64,000 nucleotides of DNA from Urechis unicinctus. Its lineage: Eukaryota > Annelida > Polychaeta > Xenopneusta > Urechidae. The position numbers and the translations under genes were made by a program. Every line of letters starts with the position of its first letter. Positions within the stretch are counted from its first letter, which is position 1. The notes below the pieces were generated by a model. That model searched no databases. It saw only the letters and a program-made list of their open reading frames with translations, and was not told the origin of the DNA. Of the stretch, positions 1-12,365 are shown one piece after another. The stretch lies in the NCBI GenBank assembly GCA_034190875.2, contig CM067354.1:4247815-4311814 (forward strand), written 5' to 3'.

Positions 1-1419
1 TTACTAAACTAACTCTGCGTCGCCCCCAATATTAAACCTATCATGTCATCGCGGTTGTGAACGAGACTCGTTTCGCTCAAAGATAACCCATGAGGCTGGT
101 AATTTGTTAACATTTCCTTATGCTTGCTGTGGCTGTCTTACCTGAGAAGCTATTCTATGGTAACAACATATAAATTACATATTCTAGATCAAGCTGACAC
201 GCGAACACTGGTGGCTATTTTATACTTTAATCGTGAAAGGTTCATCTAATCATCCTTGAAACTCGGTTTTTCCATCTGATGCGCTGCATGGCTTACTTTG
301 TGCAATTAATCGACGACAAGTGCAAGTTGACGACAGCCACCCCTTTGGTATCTAATGTGTTCTTTATTTATCTCGTCTAAATTGTTACGCATACAGAGTA
401 GTAAGTTAAAAGCCGTTTATTATCATTACTCGAGGGCGAGTTAACAAAATAATAATTGTCGTGTTACAGATTCCTTATGTGCCTGCACGCTACATAAACG
501 AGCATTGAATGCATTCGACAGGATTTAATGATCACGCATGGACTCCAGCCGTAAACCACAGAATACTCACCATTCTTTGATCTAAAACCTAACATTGAAT
601 TACGGACAAAGCTGTCACTATCGCGTTGCAGTTATCCTCAAGGTTCTTGTTTTTAACTTTTAGCACCAACTTCCAGTGGATAGTGTGAGGCTAGCTTAAT
701 AAAGTTTTAACATCGTTAATGGCGCACTGAAGATAGGAGAACAATTCTACTGGGTCGACGTACATATTGAGGTAATAGTATGTGGTGCACAATTTCTGTA
801 GCTAGATATGCAATATATTTGCGCAAATGTTATCGTATTGCATATTCAAATGATGCACTGAATCCGCTTAAGTACGCCTAGCACATTTTGAATCCATAGT
901 TTTGTTGGCTTCTTATAAGTTTACTGCGGACCATTGGGGCATATATATATATTACTAGGTGGCATAGCTTACTAGAAAGAAAACAAATATAAGCATGTAA
1001 TGTTGAAGTGAATCATTATTATGCATTATCCAAGCGAAAACGGTTTATAGCAGTGGCACAATTGTTATTGTGTATATATGACTGCAAGGGTCTGAGAAAT
1101 TTGATTTAGCGAACCGGTAAAGATTCTGGCATTGTGTTGAAGTGACACTAAAATTATCTTCTTTACTTTACAACAGCCTACAACAGCTGCTCCCATGGAA
1201 ACCATATGATGTCATTGTTGCCAATTACAGTTTACGCCTCATTAGACTGGACGAGATCGCGATGTTGGATGCTCGATTTTTAAAATAGTTAACTCTCGGT
1301 AGACCGTGCAGAAAAAAATAAGCAAAACACAAAGCAGCGCTGATTGAAATTATCGGGATGACGTGTCCTTACTGCGACTTAAGCGGGTGTAATATTATTA
1401 AGCGTGTGCTTCCATCGTT
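1..1419. other. AT-rich intergenic sequence, no gene seen
   Basis: No open frame of convincing length or composition, no splice-bounded exon, no RNA gene and no clear repeat were seen on either strand. A short TA run lies near 942-951. Confidence 0.5.
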
Positions 1420-1429
1420 TATATATATG

Positions 1430-1516
<87 letters not shown>

Positions 1517-1661
1517 TGTATATACATACATATATGTATATATATATTTATATATATATATTTATATATATATAAATATATGTATCTATCTATATATATA
1601 CATATCTCTCTATATATATATATTTGTAGATATATATATCTATCTCTCCTATAAATATATC

Positions 1662-1698
<37 letters not shown>

Positions 1699-1723
1699 AT
1701 ATATATATATATATATATTTATA
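1420..1723. repeat. (TA)n-type compound microsatellite
   Basis: Nearly pure alternating T/A with TG, TC and TT interruptions. Open frames across it read as Tyr-Ile repeats on both strands and are artefacts of the repeat. It ends exactly where the left outer arm of palindrome 1 begins; another TA array at 9999-10070 bounds the matching right arm. Confidence 0.95.
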
Positions 1724-2450
1724 CGAATGCGACCTTTTTGATACAATCGACCTACTATTTTGGCGCACAGTCACATCTTGGCACACGATCTGAGTGCCAA
1801 ATCATCCATTGCAAGACTTGAACCTTAATAAAAATATATATATGTGGTCTCGACGTTTTCCAATGATTTATATTCGCCAAGAAAACCGAAACGCTTAGGC
1901 TGATCGGATAATTCGTAAGGCACCTCGTGCTTTGAGATGAAGTTGCATTGCGGGCCGAGAATATCTTACGATTTGGTAAGCAATAACCACAAATCTTGAA
2001 TATATTATGGCGTTATTTAAGACACTTATACCCATGTCAACCAGATGATACTATTGATCGCGAGAAAATATATATAATGTCGCTTAAGTGTATTCGATAA
2101 CCTAGGTTCTTAGCCCGGGCTTTCTAATATCGCCCACTGTGACATTTTATGATTGATCTAAATCATGGCAACGCTGGTTTGATAGATTGGATATATTTTG
2201 TAGTATGCTCAATCTGACATATAAATGAAATCTCGTCAATGTTGAGGTACTTTACTTCAGCTTTGTGGAGTCAAGCCGGCCTTGGCTAATCGCTTCGCCA
2301 AGTTATGTTGGTTAGTCGCGTTTGTCATAATGTATGAATGCATGTAAACAATTTTTTTCCAATCGTAAGGCGTCAATTATGCGCAAAAACGGAGAGGTTT
2401 GTGTCAAGGTAATCGATTAAGTGAAAAACTAGTATCTTGAATGACTACAC
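1709..2450 (+). repeat. Palindrome 1, left outer arm
   Basis: Read forward, this segment matches the reverse complement of 8660-9999. Shared marks include 'GCATTCG' followed by a TA run, a stretch around 'CACATCTTGGCACACGATC', a stretch around 'GTCTCGACGTTTTCCAAT', and 'AGTGAAAAACTAGTATCT' at the inner end. The left arm is shorter: the right arm has about 260 bp extra near 9600-9880 and a 344-bp ACAT array where this arm has only about four diverged units near 2329-2350. No protein-coding potential is visible. Confidence 0.85.
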
Positions 2451-4269
2451 CAGTCCAATTGAATTTGTAAATTAGGTTAATTCCATATCCACTAACTTAA
2501 AAAAACGTGACCTACTCAGCTTCGCCAGTACCAAGTACCCGGATCGTTGCCATAGCGCCGAAGCTATATGTCGTTGAGAGATTTGTCTGGGTCAATTGCG
2601 ACCGTAAAAGTCAGGTACCTTCTTGACAAACTACCAAATATACATTATTTACACAGTATTCAACACTGTTGGATCATTGAATACCATATGATAACAAAAC
2701 ACTTGAAATAAAAACACATTACTACAATCAAAGTTAAAAAATATCACTCTTTGACCTTAGCCTTGATAATCTGGCTTCGAACGACAGATCGGCGAAATAT
2801 AGAGCGAAAAACTATGAGACATTTATCAAAGTCTAGTCAAATAAAATTGCTAATATGACAAATAATGATCATTAAAATTAAATTTAACTTATTTTGTCAC
2901 AGTCCTGGTTAAGAATGATACGATTGTTACAGTATTTCGGCTAATAATGACATTTCACAAATTACGAAACTCGTAAACAATAACTTTATATTAAGCCCCT
3001 TACTTTGTGAATTCGCGACATTTCTTGTTAAATACGGATTTCGCCAACAAATACATTCTGGCATGGACGGAAAAGAAGCTGTGTCGGTAAAATAATAAAT
3101 TATCTCTATTACTGCGTGTTCTGTATTACCTTATCTGCGTTTTACCCCTACCCAGACCGAATTTATATCCATGACCCAATTCCCTCCACGGAACGTCCCC
3201 CATCAGCTGATCGGTGATACACCATTTAGGCGTTAGCAGCATTCGTTTACATGACGTTTGAGTATAAATTCATGTTACCGCTCGACCGGAGCTACCCTTC
3301 ACTCCCTTCACTAGGCTGCAGCCATGAAGATAGATATGATGTTATATGGACATTATGGTCAGACATAACCATAATGTGTATGGTACTGCGCTGTTTGGCA
3401 AGTTGTGATTGAAGAGACTAATCTAATGTTGCAGCACGATTGATGGTTTTAACTGCCCTGCATGATTTGCATGGTAGGTTTTATAAATTTATCAACACAT
3501 ATCAGTGGCTATTGCCAATTATCTTAATATGGTAGACCTCAAAGATCAACGGGTCCTCAGATTGCAATTATAAACAATACTTGGGGGTAGTCATATTCCT
3601 GATGCTGGATCTAAATTGTGAAGAGGTTGTCGATGTCATGACCCAATATCAATTACAATTTGAAGTCACAACATCACATATATATTGGGCTGTTGCCTAC
3701 CCAGGCAATGGCCAATGTGATGGTCTATCAAAAGAGGGTATAAGTTGATGGTGCAAATACAGACTTGAAAGTGTCAGATAACACCGGAGGGTCACCTGAT
3801 ACAAATAACACCAATCATTAAATAAACAGCCTCTGAACTGCATAACTATTTGATTGCATAATCAATGATCATCTGTGCTATAAAAACCATGACTATGCTT
3901 ATTATGTAATTTGACAGTAGATAATATTGAATGTTCTCAGCTGAACAGCTGATGTGGCCTCACATAAGTTTACTGGCATTGAATTATGTGATATGACCTT
4001 GGAAGGTATCGTATAAGTGAGTGTGGAAACATTTTACGATGTGTTATATTGTGAAAATAATTAGCCAGCATCTGTATACTGGGTCTCTATTTTCTAACCG
4101 CATTGCTCTCCATACATTCATTCCTATTTTTAAATCTAATAAAGATGCAGATTGAAATGCATTGTCATTTATATAGAGCTCTGTTAAAGTTTGGGACATG
4201 TACTGTGATAATGGAAGAAATTCTATTTTGAACCGACCGGATATGTATATTTCCACAAATCTACCCACA
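2451..4269. other. Spacer between nested left arms of palindrome 1
   Basis: About 1.8 kb with no gene seen. The mirror-image spacer (6806-8659) is nearly the same length, but I could not see convincing inverted similarity by eye. Either the two are too diverged or they are independent insertions. Confidence 0.4.
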
Positions 4270-4861
4270 TATGTTGCTGGTTTCAAATAGATGTGCCACA
4301 AACTCTCAATTATGCCTGAAATGTCAATAAACATGCATAAATTAATTGTCATACAACATTTTAAATCACTGTATAGTTTATAGACAATATAACACATGCC
4401 CTGTTTACTCAGTTAATGATGCAATAATATTTCATCATTGCTTTTGACAGTAAAAAACGTCTTTAAAACTATATTTACCCATGGCCTCAGTGTTAGAATT
4501 GTGTTTAACAGTAGCCTTACTTGTTGGATAGCTGTGATATTAATATGTTACCTGCATTTCAAATCCAACCCCTTTTTAACATATTATGGCCATGTAAGAT
4601 CTGTTCCCTAGGGTAAACTATGAATTTAGTACTATAACAGATGATATAATCAGAAATAATAGAGATTACATAGCGGTAGTACGATTATCATTAAGTTATT
4701 TGCGTATATTTCTATTAACTAGAGCAAAAAAAGCATGCCTATCTGTGAGCTACATTGGATGATCAAGCGTTATGATAAACAACGGAGCCGCCTCCATGGA
4801 CAAACAAACAACCATATCGAGCTGAAGAGTGGGAGCCACAGGGATTTATATAAATCGTCTA
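4270..4861 (+). repeat. Palindrome 1, left inner arm flanking Tigger
   Basis: Matches the reverse complement of 6248-6805 along its length. Examples are 'CAAATAGATGTGCCACAAAC', 'CATGGCCTCAGTGTTAGAAT' and 'GGGATTTATATAAATCGTC' followed by TA. A few small indels and substitutions separate the arms. Its inner end abuts the terminal inverted repeat of the Tigger element. Confidence 0.9.
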
Positions 4862-5294
4862 CAGTACCACCTCGTTAACAAGACCTCGCCATTCCAAGCA
4901 ATGCTATTTCAATCGGTTAATCGGGACATTCCAGACGAATCGCCTCGTTAAAAGGGACGCGTTGCCATCGAACGATTTTAAATACCATCGTCTGTAACGG
5001 CTCAATCCTAATTACTTAACGATCTCTGATCGCCCGACCTCTGATCACCCGACTTAAACGAAGTTGATGAGGTAGTTAAATCATCTAGGGGATGCTGGTG
5101 GCTGACTAACAAGCGTGACTTACGATTGGAGATTACGATTGTGCACTGTCAGCGTGCCCAATTCCCGTTTCCGGTGGTTGCGGAGCCCAGCGAGTTCACA
5201 TTGACGCCTTGATTCCCTGATCAAGTGTCAAGTCGGGTGGTTTAAAAGGCAGAAGTGTCATCATTCATCATCAAACTGCCAAAGAAACTGTCAC

Positions 5295-5460
5295 AACGCC
5301 TCGAAGAAAAGACCTCACACTACAGAAGAAAGTAGAGATCCTGGAAGAACTAAAAAGAAGTCGCCAAAGCCAAACTACAATCGCCATGAAATTGGAAGTT
5401 TCCACGTCCGCCATATCGCGCTTAGTATAAAACAGGAATGACATGTTGGAGCAACAAGGA
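5295..5460 (+). pseudogene. Tigger transposase N-terminal fragment (CENP-B/pogo HTH)
   Basis: The plus-strand frame from 5295 contains 'KDLTLQKKVEILEEL' followed by 'IAMKLEVSTSAISRLV', the usual start of Tigger/CENP-B-type DNA-binding domains (LTL..KVE.I..L ... I...F.VS.STIS.I). A stop at 5428-5430 falls where the family normally has a Lys-Asn run. After it the same frame continues with 'NRNDMLEQQGAG' before sequence that is better explained on the opposite strand. This piece would bind the transposon ends in an intact protein; here it is detached from its catalytic domain and non-functional. Confidence 0.8.
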
Positions 5461-6165
5461 GCCGGCCAATACGTTGTTCAACGTCACCTGCGGCGAGCGG
5501 GCAGAACAGTGGTCGATCAACAGGCAGACCTTACGTTGGTTAAAGTAGAGCTTTCGGTCCCATTTAGCCAGCCAGTTTGCGAAGATCTCTCCCCTCATCC
5601 ATGCATTTTACGAAGAAGCGTACTCGACCGGCAGTTTTGTGTTATCTTTCGGGAAACAGCGTGGGCGACGACTTTTACTGATGACGAGCAGCGGCAGCGT
5701 TTCCGATCCGTCCATATTGGCGCATGGCGCAAAGTAGGACGGTGATCCTTTCCTTGGCGGCTTTCCCTCCGGCGAATTCCTCCGTGGACAGGCAGTGGTC
5801 CTTGTCATTGAAGGCCCGGAAGTAAAGGGCCGTCTCGTCTGCGTTGAATATGTCCTGGTCACTGAAGTCGGTGGGAATTTCAGATAATTTGTCTTGGAGC
5901 CAGTGGCGGGCGGACGGGTTATCGGCGTCTTGTTTTTCACCTTGCTGCTTTTTGAAGGCTACGTTGAACCGTGACTTGAAGCGCCACAGCCAACCAGATG
6001 ATGCTTTGAAACTCGGCACCCTCTTCATTTACGCTGGAGAGCCTTTGATTGAATTTCTGTTCCGGACAGTCGTGCGCCTCGGGCCCACTTCTGTTTGAAC
6101 CACGTAAACAGTGCCTCATCCAGTTCTGCGTCTCCACCCGCTCCTGATTAACCGATTGAAATAGC
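5460..6165 (-). pseudogene. Tigger transposase WF motif and DDE core fragment
   Basis: Read from about 6135 downward on the minus strand, the frames give 'DEALFTWFKQKWARGARLSG' (WF motif between HTH and core), then 'FKASSGWLWRFKSRFNV', 'FNADETALYFRAF' with the first catalytic Asp (about 5831-5850), 'GGKAAKERITVLLCA', 'SETLPLLVISKSRRPRCF' and 'KVCLLIDHCSARSPQVTLNN' with the second catalytic Asp (about 5501-5525). The pieces lie in more than one frame, so the copy is frameshifted. The third acidic residue region and C-terminus are missing because the fragment ends at the palindrome axis. The plus-strand open frame at 5443-5745 is mostly antisense to this. Confidence 0.85.
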
Positions 6166-6247
6166 ATTGCTTGGAATGATTTCCCGGTCTGCGTCCCCAT
6201 CATCGAGGAATCCCCATTGGCGAGGTCTTGTTAACGAGGTGGTACTG

Positions 6248-6805
6248 TAGACGATTTATATAAATCCCTGTGGCTCCCACTCTTCGGCTCGATATGGTTG
6301 TTTGTTTGTCCATGGAGGCGTCTCCGTTGTTCATCATAACGTTTGATCATCCAATGTAGCTCACAGACAGGCATGCTTTTTTTGCTCTAGTTCATAGAAA
6401 TATACGCAAATAACTTAATGATAATCGTACTACCCCTATGTAATCTCTATTATTTCAGATTATATCATCTGTTATAGTACTAAATTCATAGTTCTCCCTA
6501 GGGAACAGATCTCACATGGCCATAATTTGTTTAAAAGGGGTTGGATTTGAAATACAGTAAGGCCACTGTTAAACACAATTCTAACACTGAGGCCATGGGT
6601 AAATATAGTTTAAAAATCGTTTGTTACTGTCAAAAGCTATGATGAAATATTATTGCATCATTAACTGAGTAAACAGGGCATGTGTTATATTGTCTATAAA
6701 CTATACAGTGATTAAAAAGGTCACTTGTATGACAATTATGCATGTTTATTGACATTTCAAGCATAATTAAGAGTTTGTGGCACATCTATTTGAAACCAGC
6801 ACTGT
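6248..6805 (-). repeat. Palindrome 1, right inner arm flanking Tigger
   Basis: Reverse complement of 4270-4861 with modest divergence. It begins immediately after the right Tigger end with TA and 'GACGATTTATATAAATCCC', and extends to about 'CTATTTGAAACCAGCACTG'. Beyond that the similarity stops by eye. Confidence 0.9.
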
Positions 6806-8659
6806 TTATTACAATTATGCATAGTTAATGACATTTCAAGCTTAATCAAGAGATGGTACAAGGGCCATGGAACTGAAATTATTTTCCAAGTAGGGAACAT
6901 CCCATTGGCAGCTTTGACTTAAGAACTTCTTTCTCCCCTGAAACAATCAACATGTACACATATTAAGCAAATTAACTGGCACCACTGATCCAGAAATAAC
7001 AGTTCTATTATTCAACCAAAACAAGAGATGTGTGGTTCAGATGGATGGGTCATCCCACAGAATGTTAGGTAGTGTTCCTTGCTGGTACAGCTACAACCTA
7101 CCATTTGTCTGATTGAATGGTGTAGAACAACTCCAGGTGTCAAAGTGAGGTTGTGTGTGAGGGTAGTTTCAAATGAATAGTGTCACAAGCATTCTGTATA
7201 AGATAGTGACCATAAATGTTTTACAGACTAAATTGCTGTTGAACTCGAGATTGCAGCACTTCAGCAGGTTTTAGATTGACCAGGACATCTTCAGAAAGAT
7301 GAACAGAACAATAAGAGAGATTATTTTAGAGCTACACAGATTGCACATTGAGTCAGTGTAGCTACAACTTTTGTAATAATCTGTCTGCAGTGTAATGCTG
7401 AGAATAGAATATATCTTACTGATAAAGCATCAGATAAAGTTACTTAGTCATGAAAATCACATGGCAGTGCATGGCTAATCTACAATCTTAAATAACAATT
7501 CAGCCTACATCACAATTGTGCAACAATTGTATATAATATATATCTACCATAACAGAGATACTGGAAATGATCTGTCTGTCAAATATATCCTGATTAATAC
7601 AGTATATTCTGAAGTATATATACCATACCTGGCAGTAGTTTCCTTAGACGGGGGATCTGAATGTAACTTCTGAAGGCAAGTTGTAGAGCTTGGGTCTGCC
7701 TTGTATCCCATTAGAAGCGGTCTGCACATGCATTGATATATTGTTTTCACATTTCGCTATTAGTTTCTAGTTATAGCAGACTTGTAATGACTTTCATAAT
7801 ATAACACAGGCCTTTATAGGCCATACATTGGGTAGTGCCTTTTATATGAAGGTCACTTAACTAGAATTCATTTATAATGCAAAGAAGCCTGTCTTTGGTT
7901 TATACCTTGTCACTAGTTAACAGATCACTGAGGAATGAAAAATACTCACTTGTATCTTTGATGCATGTTCTGCTCGAGGCATCCTGATCTGACTCCCGAG
8001 TCACTAGAAATCAAGTTGTTTTTGTTGGCATCGTTAAGTCTGGGGTCTACAGGGCTTGTTGTTCTAGTCAGACTTGTGGCATAACTGGTACCTGATTGGG
8101 CTGCTGGTTCAGTATCTAATAAACAAAAGCACATACATTTTACAATATGCATTGCAAAATTAATATAATTGACACATAACAGACTATGCATTAATTCAGA
8201 TGTAAACAATGAGAAGCAATGCATATTTCTGCCATTGCTACACATTTGTTCATAATTATGTGACCTGCATATTGTGTGAGTTTTCAGAACCATTTAATTG
8301 ATAATTTGATAAAAATCGGACCATGTTACAAAAATGTACCATTTATGATGCATCCATGACTAATCTGTAACTGATACAGAAATGATCAAGAATATACACA
8401 GTGATTATTCCATATACATCTATATCCGGACTGCAATAAAGGTAAAATGATATGCTGAAATGAAAATACAGCATATAAATTGTTGTTAAATAGCTCAGTC
8501 TACATGGACTTATTATTTTCCATCCTTTCTGCTTAAACAATTTACTTGCTATATAGCATGCTATCTACAGTGTCTTCAAAGGCTAATGAACATCATCCTC
8601 TGTGTATAGGATTCGCAATTTTATACATCAAAGTCTTAAATATTGTTGATGATAAGTAA
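6806..8659. other. Spacer between nested right arms of palindrome 1
   Basis: About 1.85 kb without a gene I can support. Short open frames at 7544-7750 and 7946-8293 (minus) have no recognisable motif and are within chance length for this base composition. Confidence 0.4.
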
Positions 8660-8773
8660 TTAACGGAGTTATTCGAGATACTAGTTTTTCACTTATTCGA
8701 TTTCCTTGACATAAGTTTCAGATCAAGGTCGAATCAAAACCTCTCGTTTTTGCCCATTATTGAAAAAAAAATG

Positions 8774-8805
<32 letters not shown>

Positions 8806-9997
8806 CATACATACATACATACATACATACATACATACATACATACATACATACATACATACATACATACATACATACATACATACATACATACATACAT
8901 ACATACATACATACATACATACATACATACATACATACATACATACATACATACATACATACATACATACATACATACATACATACATACATACATACAT
9001 ACATACATACATACATACATACATACATACATACATACATACATACATACATACATACATACATACATACATACATACATACATACATACATACATACAT
9101 ACATACATACATACATACATTATGACAAACGCGACTAACCAACATAACTTGGCGAAGCGATTAGCCAAGGCCGGCTTGACTCCACATAGCTAAAGTAAAG
9201 TACCTCAACATTGACGAGATTTCATTCATATGTCAGATTGAGTATACTACACAATATATCCAATCTATCGAACCAGCGTTGTCATGATTTAGATCAATCA
9301 CAAAATGTCACAGTGGGCGATATTAGAAAGCCCAGGCTAAGAACCTAGGTTATCGAATACACTTAAGCGACATTACATATATTTTCACGCCATCATCTGG
9401 TTGACTTGGGTATAAATAACGCCATAATATATTCAAGAGTTGTGGTTATTGCTTACCAAATCGTAAGATATTCTCGGCCCGCAACGCAACCGTATCTCGA
9501 AGCACGAGGTGCCTTACGAATTATCCGATCAGCCGAAGCGTTTCGGTTTTCTTGGCGAATATATATGATTGGAAAACGTCGAGACCAAATATATATATTT
9601 TGAATTCCCTCTGTCGAATGTAACGTGGATGGAATATATTTGTGAAGGAAGTAATTCTAAGCAAAATATCAGAAGTTGGGATTATAATATATCGGCATAT
9701 CTAGCTTTTGACAGAAACAAGCTGTTAAATGCAGAGTACCAAAATGGTCGTCAGTCCAATATATAAAATTTTTCAAACGTCCCGAACTACCACCTGCGCG
9801 ATGCAAGGGTTAAAGTCATGCAATGGATGAATGTGAATGGAGATAATTTACCAGGTAACACAAATTTAAAATAAAAATTAGCTGAACAAAGCACTCAAAA
9901 ATTCTTGACTATTTTGGCACTCAGATCGTGTGCCAAGATGTGACTGTGTGCCAAAATAGTAGGTCGATTGTATCAAAAAGGTCGCATTCGTATAAAC

Positions 9998-9999
<2 letters not shown>
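8660..9999 (-). repeat. Palindrome 1, right outer arm
   Basis: Reverse complement of 1709-2450, plus a 344-bp ACAT array and about 260 bp of extra sequence near 9600-9880. Its outer end abuts a TA array, as does the left arm. Confidence 0.85.
8777..9120. repeat. Perfect (ACAT)86 tetranucleotide microsatellite
   Basis: I read 344 bases of uninterrupted ACAT, 86 units, with no substitution. All long open frames over it (Tyr-Ile-His-Thr or Met-Tyr-Val-Cys repeats) are by-products. The corresponding site in the left outer arm has only about four imperfect units, so the length change followed, or was preserved differently after, the inverted duplication. Such length in an assembly may itself be inexact. 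Confidence 0.97.

Positions 10000-10070
<71 letters not shown>
9999..10070. repeat. (TA)n microsatellite
   Basis: Nearly pure TA array at the outer boundary of the right outer arm of palindrome 1. Confidence 0.95.
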
Positions 10071-10073
<3 letters not shown>

Positions 10074-11129
10074 TGTGTGTACAACATAATACGTACCCAT
10101 TGTATCGTGTTAAATAGCGCCACATATGCTGTAAAAGTATGAATAAACATATCGTACGAAATACATGAATTGACGCATATGTACCTAGCGGTTTACTTGA
10201 GGAACATATTCAGACAGATTATCTTATATATATATTCCCGATGTGGGCAGTATGAAAATTTATACAGATCATAATTGTCACAGTCATAGCCCCATACTTC
10301 CCGTTTTTATGTTAATACCAATTTTAAACTTCATGTTTTTGTAATGACATTATTACTTGACAGGCATGGGCATCTTGATACTTTTGTTTATTGTATACTT
10401 GTATTCTTTAATTTGCATTTTCTATTTTCTATTTCCTTTATTAAGCGTCTTTTATGGATATATTCTCATTCTGCTAATTGGTGTAAAATGTGGTTTATTA
10501 TTATAGGGATGAAGTTGATGGAGTCGTTCATGGAGACCAAGGATTGGCCCTTCAGTTACTCGCAAGTTAGGACAAAGATCATGAATGAACAGAGGATATG
10601 TCAACTCAGTTTACGCAAAAATCTAAATTTGAAATAATTGTAAATGTTCATGCTTGTACTATACCCGTTGTTAGTATTACTGTTAGTTACATTTTATGTA
10701 CAGATATTTAATTCGGGTGCCATTTACAAGTTCTCTTTCTATTTGAGTTATAATTCAAGTTGATATAGAATCTTATACTCATTTTGTCCATAATGGTTGT
10801 GTATGTAGTCATAGTGATTGTATGAAACACTGTAGTTGTGTATATAGTATGAGTCAAATTGGTTGTATATATAGTATGTAACAATATGGTTGATGTTTTG
10901 CATGACCATTGGTGCTTGACTTTTTTAAACCGCCTTTTTTTAACCAAAAAAAATATAATCTCTCCCACTAAAATGTTTATAAAAATTAACTTAATTTGAC
11001 TGCTACAAAATTTCATTCAACTATGATAACATATGTTTAATATGATTTGTCATCGGCATGACGTGTTTCATACAAAAAACTCAAAATGGTGGTATATATG
11101 GATATTGTACAAAATGGTAGCTATTGTAA

Positions 11130-11130
<1 letters not shown>
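10071..11130. other. AT-rich intergenic sequence, no gene seen
   Basis: Lies between the two palindromes. A plus-strand open frame at 10344-10637 (97 codons) is hydrophobic at its N-terminus but shows no family motif; chance length is likely. Confidence 0.45.
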
Positions 11131-11222
<92 letters not shown>

Positions 11223-11391
11223 AATATATTTATATATATATGTATATATGTATATATTTTATATATATCTGTATATATATGTATATATATGTATATATAT
11301 GTATACATATATATATATGTATATATATGTAAATATATACATATGAAGATGAATATTTATATATATTTTTATATAGGCATATACATATAGA

Positions 11392-11449
<58 letters not shown>

Positions 11450-11561
11450 TATGTATATATACATATAGATAATAAATATATATAATATATATAAATATGT
11501 ATATATATATATAACATATATATAGATATATACATATGCATATTCATACATAAACCAGTAC

Positions 11562-11633
<72 letters not shown>

Positions 11634-11655
11634 CATTTATATATACATGTATATA

Positions 11656-11715
<60 letters not shown>
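11131..11715. repeat. Long (TA)n-rich compound microsatellite
   Basis: About 585 bp of TA arrays with TG/TC/TT interruptions and a short unique island near 11545-11563. It forms the outer-left boundary of palindrome 2. Confidence 0.95.
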
Positions 11716-11718
<3 letters not shown>

Positions 11719-11762
11719 TGGTGATATATTGGCGTTAATGTTTCACAATCACTACATACAAT

Positions 11763-12365
11763 TCTAGTACATACTAACGGTCAGTCATGTGCTGATGAAC
11801 AGTAGTATGCTGAATGTCAGTCATTTGCTGAAGGTCAGTCATGTGCTGAAGCCAGCAATATGCTGAATTTCAGTCATATGCTGAAGGTCAGTAATAAGGG
11901 TACCCGAGAATGGTAGATAGTCCGCATGAAAATATGCTTATACGCGCACATACTATTTGTTCAGATATCGCGTCTTAATCTCCGTTTTCTATACATTATA
12001 TATGTACTTCATTTAATTGAAGATATAAGTCGAATAAATGGCTGTTTATCCTTTCCGTTGCGGGGTCCGAATTAAATATCTAGTACATACAAAAGGTCAG
12101 ACATGTGCTAATGGTCAGTCATATGCAGAATATCAGTCATGCACTGAAGGCCAGTCATGTGCTGAATGTCAGTCATGTGCTGAATGTCAGTCATATGCTG
12201 AAGGTCAGTAAGAAAAGAACCCGTGAATGGTAGATGGTTCGCATGAAACTATGCTGATATGCGCACAGACTATTTGTTCAGATATCGCCGTCTTAATCTC
12301 GGTTTCTAAACGTTACAGATGAGACAGGGTCGTGTACTTCAATCAATTGAGTGTATAAACCGATG
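11763..12365 (+). repeat. Tandem duplication with internal ~18-bp minisatellite
   Basis: Two direct units, about 11763-12077 and 12078-12365. Each starts with 'CTAGTACATAC', then several copies of an ~18-bp unit around 'GGTCAGTCATGTGCTGAA', then a unique tail containing 'ACTATTTGTTCAGATATCGC'. A single reverse-complement copy lies at about 52070-52270 on the right arm of palindrome 2. The duplication is therefore specific to the left arm, or was lost on the right. Confidence 0.85.

Larger units (their letters stand above)
4862..6247. mobile_element. Tigger/pogo-type DNA transposon, head-to-head chimera
   Basis: Both ends carry the same terminal inverted repeat, beginning 'CAGTACCACCTCGTTAACAA', and are flanked by TA (4860-4861 and 6248-6249), the target duplication of pogo/Tigger elements. 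Internally the transposase is not in one orientation. The N-terminal helix-turn-helix part reads on the plus strand up to about 5460. The WF-motif and catalytic-core part reads on the minus strand from about 6165 down to about 5460. The right end repeats left-end sequence ('GCAATGCTATTTCAATCGGT' at both), so both ends look like copies of the element's 5' end and no 3' half is present. The segment is richer in GC than its surroundings. It cannot encode a working transposase. Confidence 0.85.

Noticed and set aside
1358-1793. Open frames reading Tyr-Ile repeats (and the like at 11033-11547, 13676-14350, 31945-32474 and 36865-37274)
   Set aside because: They are translations of TA-type microsatellites on both strands and are not genes.
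5443-5745. 100-codon plus-strand frame in the Tigger element
   Set aside because: Beyond its first few codons it is antisense to the minus-strand catalytic core, whose motifs (FNADET, LIDHCSA) are clear.
4862-6247. Tigger inserted exactly at the centre of a pre-existing perfect palindrome
   Set aside because: The two element halves are themselves inverted and both 5' ends, so an inverted duplication with its axis inside the element explains the symmetry without such a coincidence.
8723-9193. Five overlapping 113-147 codon frames of Tyr-Ile-His-Thr or Met-Tyr-Val-Cys
   Set aside because: All are frames of the perfect ACAT array.
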